A DNA stretch of 64,000 nt from UBA2357 sp041678045. GTDB lineage: Bacteria > Pseudomonadota > Gammaproteobacteria > Burkholderiales > Rhodocyclaceae. The position numbers and the translations under genes were made by a program. The stretch lies in assembly GCA_041678045.1 (NCBI GenBank), contig JBAYOV010000004.1, forward strand, positions 1-64,000, given 5' to 3'. Positions within the stretch are counted from its first letter, which is position 1, and each line of letters begins with the position of its first letter. This document shows, one piece after another, positions 44,425 through 53,089 of the stretch. The notes beneath the pieces were generated by a model. The model saw only the letters and a program-made list of their open reading frames with translations. It ran no database searches and was not told where the DNA came from.

Positions 44425-46062
44425 ATGAGCCATCCGATGAAAGCCAACGCCACGCCCCAGGGCGGAAAACCGTCCGAACCTTTCGTAGCCGACTTCTCCG
44501 AAGGGCTGGAGACCGGACTGTATCTGGGCCTGCTCGAACTCATCGATGAAGGCCTGATCATCACCGGCGATGAAACCATCCTGGAGGTCAACTCGGCCGC
44601 CTGCCGCCTGTTGGAGCGCGATTACCGCGTACTGGTCGGTTGCCCCCTGTCCACCCTGTTTCCGTCGGAAAAGGCTTTTCTCGAAGCACGCGCCCGTCTG
44701 CTGATCCAAGGCGAGATGCGCGGCAGCCTGAATGTCAGCCTGCCCGGCGGACGACACCGCACCATGCGCTTCATTGCCGCCGCCCGGCTCAGACCGGGCA
44801 TGCATGCACTGATCCTGAGCCCGGATTATCTCTCCGAACAAACCCCCGCATCGCCCCCCAGGCGCGATGACCTGTGGCCACGCCTGGCGGCCATCGTCAA
44901 TCAGCCAGTGCTGGTGGTCGATGCCGAGCAACGCATCAGCGCCCTCAATGCGGCTGCGCTGCGTCTGCTCGACGGCGATCGCGCCGCACTCACCGGCCAG
45001 CCACTGGCCAACGTGCTCCGGCTCGACTGGTCAAGCGCCCATCCCGAGAAATTCGTCGCACTCGAGCGGGTCAGCCCTGACCGGCCGTCCAGCAACGCCA
45101 CCCCCGAACTGCAGGCCCGCCTGCTGAACGGCCCCAAGCCGGGCTGGCATGTACTGGTCCTCAACGCTCCGGACAACCTTTCCACCCACACCCTGCCCGC
45201 CCCCCCTGCCCAGGCACCTGCACCGCTCGCACAAACGCCCTCCGGCCCTCTCCGGCAACGCGACACGCCTCAGCACGCCGCGATCACGGCTGCCGTGCGC
45301 TCGGCCCTGCTCGACAATCAACTCGAACTGCATTTTCAACCCCTCATGGATGTCCGCAGCGGACAGGTTCTTGCAGGCGAGGCGCTGTTGCGCTGGCACC
45401 ACCCCAGCCAGGGTCTGACGCCCTTCGGGCGCTTTCACGAACTGGTGCAGGATGAGGCCCTGATTGCACAACTCAGCGACTGGGCCTTGCAACAAGCCTG
45501 TCAGCTGGCGGCCCGCTGGCCACATTGTCCAGCGTACCCCAAACGACTGACCGTGAATGTGTCGGCCAGTCAGGCCCTTCGCGGCGATCTGGTGGCACGG
45601 GTGCAACTGGCGCTGGAACGCTCGGACCTGCCCGCAGCCCGGCTGGTGCTCGATCTGGACGAGCGTGTGCTGCAGGCAGATGGCGAGGAGCAGCTGGCTC
45701 GCAGCCTGGCGACGCTGCATGGCATGGGCGTGACGCTGGCCATCGATGATTTCGGACGCGGTCTGTCCTCAATTCCACAGCTCAAGCGCTACCCGCTGCA
45801 GGCCCTCAAGCTGCACCCCGAACTGGTTGCCGGAGTGGGGTGCGACGAGGACAGCGAAGCCGTGGTCGAGGCCATCGCCACAATGGCCACCGTGCTGTCA
45901 CTGGAAGTCTACGCGCGAGGTGTGGAAAGCGAGGCCCAGCAGGCCTTTCTGTCGGCACTCGGTTGCCATCTGCAGCAAGGGCCACTGTTCGGCCCCCCCA
46001 TGGATGCGCGCGACTTTTTGCGCAATCTGGGCGAACAGCCCCAAGGCGCCCCCCCTGCCTGA
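44425..46062 (+). CDS. PAS-PAS-EAL protein, probably without phosphodiesterase activity
   Basis: A 545-residue soluble sensor-type protein. Two PAS-like regions (about 28-125 and 150-245) are followed by a Pro/Ala linker and a C-terminal EAL domain (about 285-530). There is no GGDEF domain. EAL itself is kept (Glu319 in AGEALLRW), as are NVSAS, LDLDE, IDDFG (Asp441/442) and Lys462. But the Glu of the EGVE loop, 36 residues after the Lys and the proposed general base in RocR, is Arg498 (YARGVES), and the Asp of the LKID motif is His464. It probably binds c-di-GMP or a partner instead of cleaving it. A second ATG at 44437 is possible. Confidence 0.82.
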   Translation: MSHPMKANATPQGGKPSEPFVADFSEGLETGLYLGLLELIDEGLIITGDETILEVNSAACRLLERDYRVLVGCPLSTLFPSEKAFLEARARLLIQGEMRGSLNVSLPGGRHRTMRFIAAARLRPGMHALILSPDYLSEQTPASPPRRDDLWPRLAAIVNQPVLVVDAEQRISALNAAALRLLDGDRAALTGQPLANVLRLDWSSAHPEKFVALERVSPDRPSSNATPELQARLLNGPKPGWHVLVLNAPDNLSTHTLPAPPAQAPAPLAQTPSGPLRQRDTPQHAAITAAVRSALLDNQLELHFQPLMDVRSGQVLAGEALLRWHHPSQGLTPFGRFHELVQDEALIAQLSDWALQQACQLAARWPHCPAYPKRLTVNVSASQALRGDLVARVQLALERSDLPAARLVLDLDERVLQADGEEQLARSLATLHGMGVTLAIDDFGRGLSSIPQLKRYPLQALKLHPELVAGVGCDEDSEAVVEAIATMATVLSLEVYARGVESEAQQAFLSALGCHLQQGPLFGPPMDARDFLRNLGEQPQGAPPA

Positions 46063-46078
46063 AGCAGGACCGTCCGAC

Positions 46079-46444
46079 TCAATTCCAGTAATCGGCCAGA
46101 CTGTTGCAGTCTTCTTCACGTCCGGTCAACTGGCTGAAGCGCGCCAGGCGGTTGCGCACAAAGTCATCGCTCACGCGCAGATTGGCACAATACTCACGCA
46201 ACTGCATCGCATAACTCATCATCTGCAAATGATGCACGGTATCGGCCACGGCCGGAAAACGGTAGCGCGACGTATCCCGGAAGTCCGGCCGCGCACGCGC
46301 TTCCGCTCCTTCCGTTTCTTCTGCCTCTTCCGTCCCAGCAGGCATCGCCGCAGCATTGCCGGTCATGCTGTCGGCCGGCGTCTGGGCCAGAACGGCACCC
46401 GACAGCCAAACCCCCCAGAAGAACATCCACCACCCCGGCTTCAT
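46079..46444 (-). CDS. Small secreted protein of unknown function
   Basis: A 121-residue protein with a clear signal peptide (about 1-20, Trp-rich core, cleavage at VLA-QTP). An acidic Ala/Glu stretch (about 36-52) leads to a helical C-terminal part with two Cys (REYCANLRVSDDFVRN and EEDCNSLADYWN) that may form a disulfide. I do not recognise the family. It converges with the PAS/EAL gene. The longer frame upstream lacks a signal peptide at its start, so the ATG at 46444 is preferred. Confidence 0.65.
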   Translation of the reverse strand: MKPGWWMFFWGVWLSGAVLAQTPADSMTGNAAAMPAGTEEAEETEGAEARARPDFRDTSRYRFPAVADTVHHLQMMSYAMQLREYCANLRVSDDFVRNRLARFSQLTGREEDCNSLADYWN

Positions 46445-46588
46445 GATTGCACACCCATTGCACGCCAACCCCTGGAACACAGGAACCCATGCGCTGTTAA
46501 CGGCGGCAGCAGGCCGGGCTTGAGCCCGTAGGGGCACAGGCCCACGCGCTTTCTCCCAGATTCGCCAAAGAAAGCCCCGTAAACGGCA

Positions 46589-46624
46589 GGGCGGGCGCCC
46601 CGCACGATTGCGAAGCGCCCGCCC
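46589..46624 (-). terminator. Hairpin terminator after pntB
   Basis: GGGCGGGCGC (46589-46598) pairs perfectly with GCGCCCGCCC (46615-46624), a 10-bp GC stem with a 16-base loop, 25 bases past the pntB stop. Confidence 0.6.
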
Positions 46625-46649
46625 TTTCAACACACTCACATACGAGGGC

Positions 46650-48032
46650 TCAGACCTCGAGCGCCTTCACATGCGTGATGACTTCGGCAATCGCCTCCTG
46701 CGCATTGCCGTACAGCATGCGGCAGTTGTCCTTGTAGAACAGCGCATTTTCGATTCCCGAATAACCAGCCCCCTTGCCGCGCTTGACCACGATCACATTG
46801 TGCGCCAGATCCGCATTCAGGATCGGCATGCCGTAGATCGGGCTGGACTTGTCGGTACGTGCCACCGGGTTGACCACGTCGTTGGCACCGATCACCAGTG
46901 CAACATCGGCCTGGGCAAAATCGGCATTGATTTCTTCCAGATCGAAGATCTTGTCATACGGCACACCCGCCTCGGCCAGCAGCACATTCATGTGACCCGG
47001 CATGCGGCCGGCCACCGGATGAATCGCGAACACCACCTCGACGCCCCCTTCCTCAAGCAGCTGGGCCATCTCCCACACCTTGTGCTGGGCACCGGCTACG
47101 GCCATGCCGTAACCCGGGATGATGATGACCTTCTGGCCATAACGCATCAGGGAAGCGGCATCCAGTGCCGACAGTTCGCGCATCGTGCCCTGAACGCCCT
47201 CACCCGAAGATTCGGATGCAGCACCGGTCAGCGGCGCGAAGATGATGTTGCGGATCGGACGGTTCATGGCCTTGGCCATCAACTGGGTGAGCAGCAGACC
47301 CGAAGCACCGACCACGATACCGGCCACGATCAGGGCCGGGTTGCCGAGCACGAAACCCTTGAAGCCCACGGCCAGGCCGGTGAAGGCGTTCAGCAGCGAG
47401 ATCACCACCGGCATGTCGGCACCGCCGATCGGCAGCACCAGTACGGCACCGAGCACCAGCGCCAGCGCAAAGAACAGGAAAATCTCGAAACCGCCCGGGT
47501 TGCCGGAGTAGCCGATGGTCAGGCCAATACCCAAGGTGAGCATGGTCAGGAAGAAGTTGATGCTGTTCTGCCCGGGCAGCTTCACCGTCTTGCTCATCAG
47601 GCCCTGCAGCTTGGCGAAGGCCACGCAGGAGCCACTGAAGGCCACCGAACCGATGACGGCGCCAAAAATCAGCAAGGTGGTGGTCATCGCGCCATGCGGT
47701 GCGCCCTTGATGATTTCCACTGCCGCAATCGCGGCGGCGGCACCACCGCCCATGCCGTTGTAGATCGCCACCATCTGCGGCATGTCGGTCATCTTGACCT
47801 CCTTGCCGTACCACCAGGCCACACCGCCGCCGAGCGCGATGGCCAGGATCATCAGCCCGAAGTTGCTCATCCCCGGAATGAAGAAGGTCACCACGGTGGC
47901 GGCCACCATCGCAATGCCCGCCCAGACGATGCCGCGCCGTGCGGTCACCGGCGAGCTCATGGCCTTCAGGCCCATGATGAAGAGCAGCGTGGCGATGAAG
48001 TAAGTCGCGTTCACGAACCAGTTTGATGTCAT
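46650..48032 (-). CDS. pntB: NAD(P) transhydrogenase beta subunit
   Basis: The proton-translocating transhydrogenase passes hydride between NADH and NADP+ using the proton gradient, making NADPH. PntB is 460 residues (E. coli 462). About nine transmembrane helices fill 1-265, then the NADP-binding domain III (about 285-460) has GYGMAVAGAQHKVWE, HPVAGRMPGHMNVLLAEA and GANDVVNPVA. The start overlaps the pntAB stop by 4 bases. It closes the three-gene operon. All sequence features are standard. Confidence 0.97.
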   Translation of the reverse strand: MTSNWFVNATYFIATLLFIMGLKAMSSPVTARRGIVWAGIAMVAATVVTFFIPGMSNFGLMILAIALGGGVAWWYGKEVKMTDMPQMVAIYNGMGGGAAAAIAAVEIIKGAPHGAMTTTLLIFGAVIGSVAFSGSCVAFAKLQGLMSKTVKLPGQNSINFFLTMLTLGIGLTIGYSGNPGGFEIFLFFALALVLGAVLVLPIGGADMPVVISLLNAFTGLAVGFKGFVLGNPALIVAGIVVGASGLLLTQLMAKAMNRPIRNIIFAPLTGAASESSGEGVQGTMRELSALDAASLMRYGQKVIIIPGYGMAVAGAQHKVWEMAQLLEEGGVEVVFAIHPVAGRMPGHMNVLLAEAGVPYDKIFDLEEINADFAQADVALVIGANDVVNPVARTDKSSPIYGMPILNADLAHNVIVVKRGKGAGYSGIENALFYKDNCRMLYGNAQEAIAEVITHVKALEV

Positions 48033-48337
48033 TTCGCGCCTCCCTGGCGAGCATTGCCTGTCTTGAACATCGCCAGCATGCGCTCGGTGACTACATAACC
48101 ACCGGCCGCGTTGGCTGCCGCCAGGAATACTGCGATGAATCCGATGAACTGCTGCAGGGGCTCGTCCGGATCGGCCTTGCCCAGTGCGATCATCGCGCCA
48201 ATCAGCACCACACCGTGAATGAAGTTGGACCCCGACATCAGCGGGGTGTGCAGGATCACCGGCACACGCGAAATCACCTCATACCCGGTGAACGCCGCCA
48301 GCATGAAAATGTACAGCGCGGTAAAGCCTTCCATCAT
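48029..48337 (-). CDS. pntAB: NAD(P) transhydrogenase alpha subunit, membrane part
   Basis: A 102-residue protein carrying the transmembrane part that in E. coli is the C-terminus of PntA. Three hydrophobic segments are visible (about 6-22, 37-53, 63-82). FTGYEVISRVPVILHTPLMSGSN is the diagnostic stretch. The ATG at 48337 overlaps the pntAA stop (ATGA); another ATG at 48334 is next to it, and either may be used. The end overlaps pntB by 4 bases. The split into separate alpha1 and alpha2 genes is common outside enterobacteria. Confidence 0.95.
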   Translation of the reverse strand: MMEGFTALYIFMLAAFTGYEVISRVPVILHTPLMSGSNFIHGVVLIGAMIALGKADPDEPLQQFIGFIAVFLAAANAAGGYVVTERMLAMFKTGNARQGGAK

Positions 48338-49470
48338 TCGCCTCCTTCAAGTCCGAGCACCTCGCGGACACGGGCACTCATCACCTTGCCAGCATGTGTC
48401 AGACAGGTTCCGGCCATCACCTCGTCTTCCCAGTCGAGCACCAGCGCGCCGTTTCTCAGGAACGGGGAAATGAAGTTGAACACATTCTTGGAATACATCT
48501 CGGACGCATGCACCGGCATGCGGCTGGCAATATGCGTGGGACCGATCACCAGCACGTCGCCGATCCAGGTCTTCTCACCGGCCACCGTGCCCTCGACGTT
48601 GCCGCCGCTTTCGGCCGCCATGTCGACCACCACGGCACCCGGTTTCATGCGGGCAATCATGTCGGCGGTGATGATGCGCGGAGCGGTGCGCCCCGGAATC
48701 GCGGCCGTGGTGATGAGTGCATCGCACTGCGCCACCGCCTTGCCCAGGCGCTCGGCCTGCTGGGCCTTTTCCTCTTCGGTCAGCTCGCGGGCATACCCCC
48801 CTGCTCCCACGGCCGACACGCCGGTATCCACGAAGCGGGCCCCGAGCGACTCGATCTGCTCACGGGTTTCCGGGCGCACATCGTAGGCCTCGACCATCGC
48901 ACCAATACGGCGGGCGGTGGCAATGGCCTGCAGGCCGGCCACACCGGCACCGATCACCAGCACCTTGGCGGGGCGAATGGTGCCGGCCGCGTAGGTCATC
49001 ATCGGGAAGAACTTCGGGCTGTGGTCAGCCGCAATCAGCGCGCACAGGTAACCCGCCGCAGCCGCCTGGCTGGACAGGGCATCCATGCTCTGCGCACGCG
49101 AGATGCGCGGCAGCAGCTCCAGCGAAAACGCAGTGATGTTCTTGCGGCACAACTGTTCGAGACGCGCCTTGCTGGCCCAGGGCTGCAGCATGCCAACCAG
49201 CACGCTACCGTCGGGCATGGCCTCGATCAGCGCCTCGGTGGGCGGCTGCACGCACAGCACCACCGAGGCGTCGGCCACGGCCGCTTCGGCCGTTTCGACG
49301 AACTCGACGTTCTGGAACGCCTCGTCACGATAATGTGCCGGAACCCCGGCACCGCTTTGCATCCTGATCTGCACGCCCAGGTCGGCGTATTTCCTGACCG
49401 TCTCCGGCACCACCGGCAAGCGGCGCTCTCCGGCTACGGCCTCGGCAGGCACTCCGATTAACAGAGGCAT
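48334..49470 (-). CDS. pntAA: NAD(P) transhydrogenase alpha subunit, NAD-binding part
   Basis: A 378-residue soluble domain I that binds NAD(H), related to alanine dehydrogenase. The fold has KVLVIGAGVAGLQAIATARRIGA (in parts at about 168-190) and the RQD-loop region ISRAQSMDALSSQAAAAGY. I use the ATG at 49470, seven bases after AGGAGG; a GTG at 49476 is too close to that site. First gene of the pntAA-pntAB-pntB operon, coupled by overlaps. It can balance NADPH together with MaeB. Confidence 0.96.
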   Translation of the reverse strand: MPLLIGVPAEAVAGERRLPVVPETVRKYADLGVQIRMQSGAGVPAHYRDEAFQNVEFVETAEAAVADASVVLCVQPPTEALIEAMPDGSVLVGMLQPWASKARLEQLCRKNITAFSLELLPRISRAQSMDALSSQAAAAGYLCALIAADHSPKFFPMMTYAAGTIRPAKVLVIGAGVAGLQAIATARRIGAMVEAYDVRPETREQIESLGARFVDTGVSAVGAGGYARELTEEEKAQQAERLGKAVAQCDALITTAAIPGRTAPRIITADMIARMKPGAVVVDMAAESGGNVEGTVAGEKTWIGDVLVIGPTHIASRMPVHASEMYSKNVFNFISPFLRNGALVLDWEDEVMAGTCLTHAGKVMSARVREVLGLEGGE

Positions 49471-49710
49471 CAGCACTCCTCCTGAAATTGGTTCGGTAAT
49501 GTGACATGCAGTCCGGGCAGTATGCTACGGTTTTTGCCCGTCCGGCATGTCATGAAACATGGCACCCACATCGATTCTTGTCTTGTAGTGACGTCCCGCC
49601 GATCGCAGAATCCTGAGTCCGCTCCCGTCACTTTTGGTCACGCGCGTTGCTCGGGTCGTGTTGCAGGTGAGCATTCGATCATACTCATAGAAACGCCGAG
49701 CGCAACCCGC

Positions 49711-49733
49711 AAATGCACTTCATCGGTGCATTT
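49711..49733 (-). terminator. Hairpin downstream of the PP2C phosphatase gene
   Basis: AAATGCAC (49711-49718) pairs with GTGCATTT (49726-49733) around a 7-base loop, 27 bases past the PP2C stop on the minus strand. No T run follows; weak call. Confidence 0.45.
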
Positions 49734-49759
49734 CACGCGTCCCACCCGCCTCGCCCCCC

Positions 49760-50527
49760 CTACTTGGGCGTGCGACGCCTTTCCGCCTCCACCAGCTTGA
49801 CGATCGCCAGGGAGATGTTGTCCCCCCCGCCCATCGCCCGCTCGCGTGCCAGATTGACCAGCAGGCGCGCAGCCTCCCGGGCACTGTGCCGGTGGACAAT
49901 GCTGGCCAGCTCGTCATCCGGAAAGTACGCCCACAGCCCATCGGAGCACAGCAGAAAACTGTCTCCGGCCACCAGTGGCGACAGTTTGCCATGATCGATG
50001 CGCGGCTCCCGCTCACTGCCCAGGCAGGACAGCAGGACGTTGCGCTGCGGGTGCGTGAGCGTACCCGCCTCGTCCAGCCGGCCCTTGCGCAGCAACTCCC
50101 CCACCAGTGAGTGATCGGGACTGCGGCTCACGGTCTGCTCACCCCGGAAATGATACAGGCGGGAGTCGCCACAATGCACCCAGTCAATACGCTCGGGCTG
50201 GAGCATGAGCACGACTGCGGTACTGTGCGGGTCCTTCTCGCTGGTGAAGCGGGTCAGGCGAATCACCACATGCGCTTCATTGACGATGCTTTCGAGCAAA
50301 TGTTCCGGCGTTTCGGAGTTCGGTGCATAGGCTTCGAAGTTCTGTCTGGCCTTGAGCACCACCTGCTCCGAGGCCATGGCACCGCCGCTGTGCCCCCCCA
50401 TGCCGTCGGCAAGCACCGCGATCATCATACCGGGCCGGGTCGGGTGACCGAACAGGCCGACACAGTCTTGCTGCTCGGAGCGATCTCCTATGTGACGCGC
50501 AACACAGGTTTCAATGTTGATAGACAT
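49760..50527 (-). CDS. PP2C-type serine/threonine protein phosphatase
   Basis: A 255-residue soluble Mg/Mn-dependent phosphatase (PPM family), like bacterial Stp1/PppA. Motifs in order: RSEQQDCVG near 14-22, VLADGMGGHSGG (about 38-49), VHCGDSRLYHF (about 117-127), LLCSDGLW (about 191-198) and GGGDNISLAIVKL near the end. I start at the ATG at 50527 (MSINIETCVARHIGDRSEQQD), the family N-terminus; upstream extension lacks support. No kinase or FHA gene is adjacent, so its substrate protein is unknown. It lies after the glc operon, 87 bases past glcF. Confidence 0.9.
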   Translation of the reverse strand: MSINIETCVARHIGDRSEQQDCVGLFGHPTRPGMMIAVLADGMGGHSGGAMASEQVVLKARQNFEAYAPNSETPEHLLESIVNEAHVVIRLTRFTSEKDPHSTAVVLMLQPERIDWVHCGDSRLYHFRGEQTVSRSPDHSLVGELLRKGRLDEAGTLTHPQRNVLLSCLGSEREPRIDHGKLSPLVAGDSFLLCSDGLWAYFPDDELASIVHRHSAREAARLLVNLARERAMGGGDNISLAIVKLVEAERRRTPK

Positions 50528-50614
50528 GACAAGCAACGTAAAGATGGAGCGCCATGATAGCAACCGCAGGCCCTCCATGGGGCCGGGTGAATGCGAAAAA
50601 ATCGCCTCGCCATG

Positions 50615-51886
50615 TCAACGGTCTGTGCCGGGCGAATGCAGGCAGGCGTCGAGCAACTCCACCCAGTGGCGCACGGGGGTATCGGTGCCGCCGGCCAGAT
50701 GCGTCAGGCAGCCAATATTGGCCGTGGCAATGCACTGTGCCTCATGCGCCTGCAGCGCAGACAGCTTGTTGTCGCGCAGGCGCTGCGCCAGTTCGGGTTG
50801 CAGCAGGGAATAGGTACCAGCCGAGCCACAGCACAAGTGCGCATCGCGCACTGCCTGCAACACGAAACCGGCATCGCCCAGCAGACCTTCCACCACGCCC
50901 CGGATACGCAGGCCGTGCTGCAGCGTGCAAGGAGCATGAAAGGCCACCCGTTCAAACGGCAGGGGGCGCCCTGCGACACGCGCCGATGCCAGCAGCGGTG
51001 TCAGGCGCGAAGCTTCTGCGGCCACTACCTCGCTGATGTCGCGGGTCAGCTCCGCCACCCTGTTCGCCCGTGCGGCATAGCGCGAATCGGCCGCCAGCAG
51101 GTAGGGATAATCCCTGACCTGCACCCCGCAGCCCGATGCGGTCATCACCAGGGCTTCGACCTCGCCCGCCTCGATCGCCGGCCACCATGCATCGATATTG
51201 CGGCGTGCGTCATCGCGTGCACCTTCAGGGTCATTCAGATGAAAGCGCACCGCCCCACAGCACCCCGCCCGTGGCGCCTCGCTCAGGGCCACACCCGCCC
51301 GGTCGAGCACCCGCGCGGCGGCAGCATTGATCGAAGGCGCCATCGCGGGCTGCACACAGCCGGCCAGCACGAACATGCGCCGGGCATGGGCATGGGCATT
51401 GCGCGGCCAGACACCGGGGGAACGCAATGGCGGCACCTTGTCCCTGAGCGTGGCCGGCAGCAGCGGACGCACTGCGCGCCCGGCCCCCAGCGCCGCAGAA
51501 AACACCGTCCGGCGCGGCACCAACTCGCGCAACACCCAGCGCAGCATCCGCTCGCCCCCCCGGCGCGGCACCCGGCGCTCGATCAACTCACGGCCAATGT
51601 CGACCAGACGCGAATACTCCACGCCGGACGGACAGGTGGTTTCACACGACCGGCAGGTCAGGCACCGGTCCAGGTGCAGGCGGGTTTCCTCGCCCGCCTC
51701 GCCGCCCTCGAGCATCTGCTTGATCAGATAGATGCGCCCACGCGGCCCATCGAGTTCGTCGCCCAACAGCTGATAGGTCGGACAGGTGGCCGTGCAGAAG
51801 CCACAATGCACGCATTTGCGCAGGATTTCGTCCGCCTCGCGCCCGGCTGCGGTATCGCGGATGAAGTCGGCAAGCTGGGTCTGCAT
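50615..51886 (-). CDS. glcF: Glycolate oxidase iron-sulfur subunit
   Basis: The 423-residue electron-transfer subunit of glycolate oxidase. Two ferredoxin-type clusters are bound by Cys25/28/31/35 (CVHCGFCTATCP) and Cys75/78/81/85 (CLTCRSCETTCP). Two CCG-type Cys-rich domains follow (AGCCGAVRFHL and LCCGSAGTYSLL). E. coli GlcF is 407. It begins 2 bases after glcE ends, so it is in the same operon, and passes electrons to the quinone pool. All motifs are intact. Confidence 0.95.
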   Translation of the reverse strand: MQTQLADFIRDTAAGREADEILRKCVHCGFCTATCPTYQLLGDELDGPRGRIYLIKQMLEGGEAGEETRLHLDRCLTCRSCETTCPSGVEYSRLVDIGRELIERRVPRRGGERMLRWVLRELVPRRTVFSAALGAGRAVRPLLPATLRDKVPPLRSPGVWPRNAHAHARRMFVLAGCVQPAMAPSINAAAARVLDRAGVALSEAPRAGCCGAVRFHLNDPEGARDDARRNIDAWWPAIEAGEVEALVMTASGCGVQVRDYPYLLAADSRYAARANRVAELTRDISEVVAAEASRLTPLLASARVAGRPLPFERVAFHAPCTLQHGLRIRGVVEGLLGDAGFVLQAVRDAHLCCGSAGTYSLLQPELAQRLRDNKLSALQAHEAQCIATANIGCLTHLAGGTDTPVRHWVELLDACLHSPGTDR

Positions 51887-51888
51887 GG

Positions 51889-52956
51889 TCAGATTCCCTG
51901 ATAGAGTCGGCCCGGGTTGAACAGGCCGTCCGGGTCAAAAGCCTGCTTGAGCCGGCAGTGCACCGTCATCAACGGTGCAGACAGGGGATGGAACACCTCG
52001 CCATCCCGCGCCCCGCCCCGGAAACGCAGCGCATGGCCGCCGAGCGCCTGCACTCTGGCGCGCAGCTCGGCTTCGGCCAGCGTGGTGCGCACCCAGCGCA
52101 GTCCGCCGCTCCACTCGATCAGCTGCTCGCCCGGCAAGGCCAGCGGGGGAGCCGTGCCCGGCACCGCCACGCGCCACAACGGCGTGCCGGTGTCGGCAAA
52201 GAATGCGAGCTGCTGCTCCGTCACCGAGGCCCAGAAAGCGGTGGCCTCGTCGGGGGTCAGCAGATCGCCGCCCACCCGGTCGATGGCGGCATCCAGCGCC
52301 TCATCCGACCCGGACAGGCGCACGGTGAGCAAGCCATCGTGCCATACCGTGGCACTCACCGGCAGTGGCTGGCCGGCCCAGCGATTCATCAGATCGATGG
52401 CGCCCGCCTCGTCGCGACGCTGGCGCAGGCTGATCTCGCGCAAGGGGCGCGGCAGCACCTTCAGCGACACGTCCAGCAACAGCCCCAGTGTGCCCAGGCT
52501 GCCGGCCATCAGGCGCGACACATCGTAGCCGGCAACGTTCTTCATCACCTCGCCACCAAAGGACAGCACCTCGCCACGGCCATCGATCACTCTGACACCG
52601 AGCACGAAATCGCGTACTGCCCCCGCCGCCATGCGGCGCGGCCCGGACAAGCCTGCCGCCACGCAGCCGCCCACAGTAGCCCGTCCTCCGAAACAGGGTG
52701 GCTCGAACGCCAGCATCTGGCGGTGTGAGGCAAGCAGCGCATCGAGCTCCGCCAGCGGCGTGCCGGCGCGCACGGTGACCACCAGCTCGGTGGGCTCGTA
52801 ATTGACGATGCCGTGATGCTCGCGGGTATCGAACAACTCACCCGTCGGCTGGCGGCCGTAGAAATCCTTGCTGCCGCCGCCACGCAGGCGCAACGGCGTG
52901 CTCAACGCGCGTGCCTCGCACACCCGCTCACGCCATGTCTGGGTACAGTCGCTCAT
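51889..52956 (-). CDS. glcE: Glycolate oxidase FAD-binding subunit GlcE
   Basis: A 355-residue FAD-binding (PCMH-type) subunit (E. coli 350), partner of GlcD. The RLRGGGSKDFYGR start, GRATVGGCVAAGLSGPRR flavin loop and KNVAGYDVSRLMAGSLGTLG segment are the family signatures, with the C-terminal DGLFNPGRLY as in GlcD. The ATG at 52956 overlaps the stop of the small membrane ORF by 4 bases (ATGA), so its translation is coupled to that ORF and not directly to glcD. Confidence 0.95.
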   Translation of the reverse strand: MSDCTQTWRERVCEARALSTPLRLRGGGSKDFYGRQPTGELFDTREHHGIVNYEPTELVVTVRAGTPLAELDALLASHRQMLAFEPPCFGGRATVGGCVAAGLSGPRRMAAGAVRDFVLGVRVIDGRGEVLSFGGEVMKNVAGYDVSRLMAGSLGTLGLLLDVSLKVLPRPLREISLRQRRDEAGAIDLMNRWAGQPLPVSATVWHDGLLTVRLSGSDEALDAAIDRVGGDLLTPDEATAFWASVTEQQLAFFADTGTPLWRVAVPGTAPPLALPGEQLIEWSGGLRWVRTTLAEAELRARVQALGGHALRFRGGARDGEVFHPLSAPLMTVHCRLKQAFDPDGLFNPGRLYQGI

Positions 52957-53087
52957 TGTCCATCCACCCGTTCATCGCGCCGCACCGTACCCTGCCGGTC
53001 GGCAATGGTCTTGAGTGCCAGCCATGACCCCAGCAGGGACAGCACCGGCACCACCACCAGCAGAAACTGAATCCAGCCCTTCTCCAT
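52953..53087 (-). CDS. 44-residue membrane protein between glcD and glcE
   Basis: A short gene with one transmembrane helix (about 7-26, QFLLVVVPVLSLLGSWLALK) and a charged C-terminus (RQGTVRRDERVDGQ). The ATG at 53087 lies 2 bases after the glcD stop and has GAGG inside the glcD end. Its stop overlaps the glcE start by 4 bases. This tight packing makes real translation very likely. I know of no such gene in the E. coli glc operon. It could anchor the oxidase to the membrane or assist assembly; that is inference. The longer frame through glcD is rejected. Confidence 0.7.
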   Translation of the reverse strand: MEKGWIQFLLVVVPVLSLLGSWLALKTIADRQGTVRRDERVDGQ

Positions 53088-53089
53088 GC

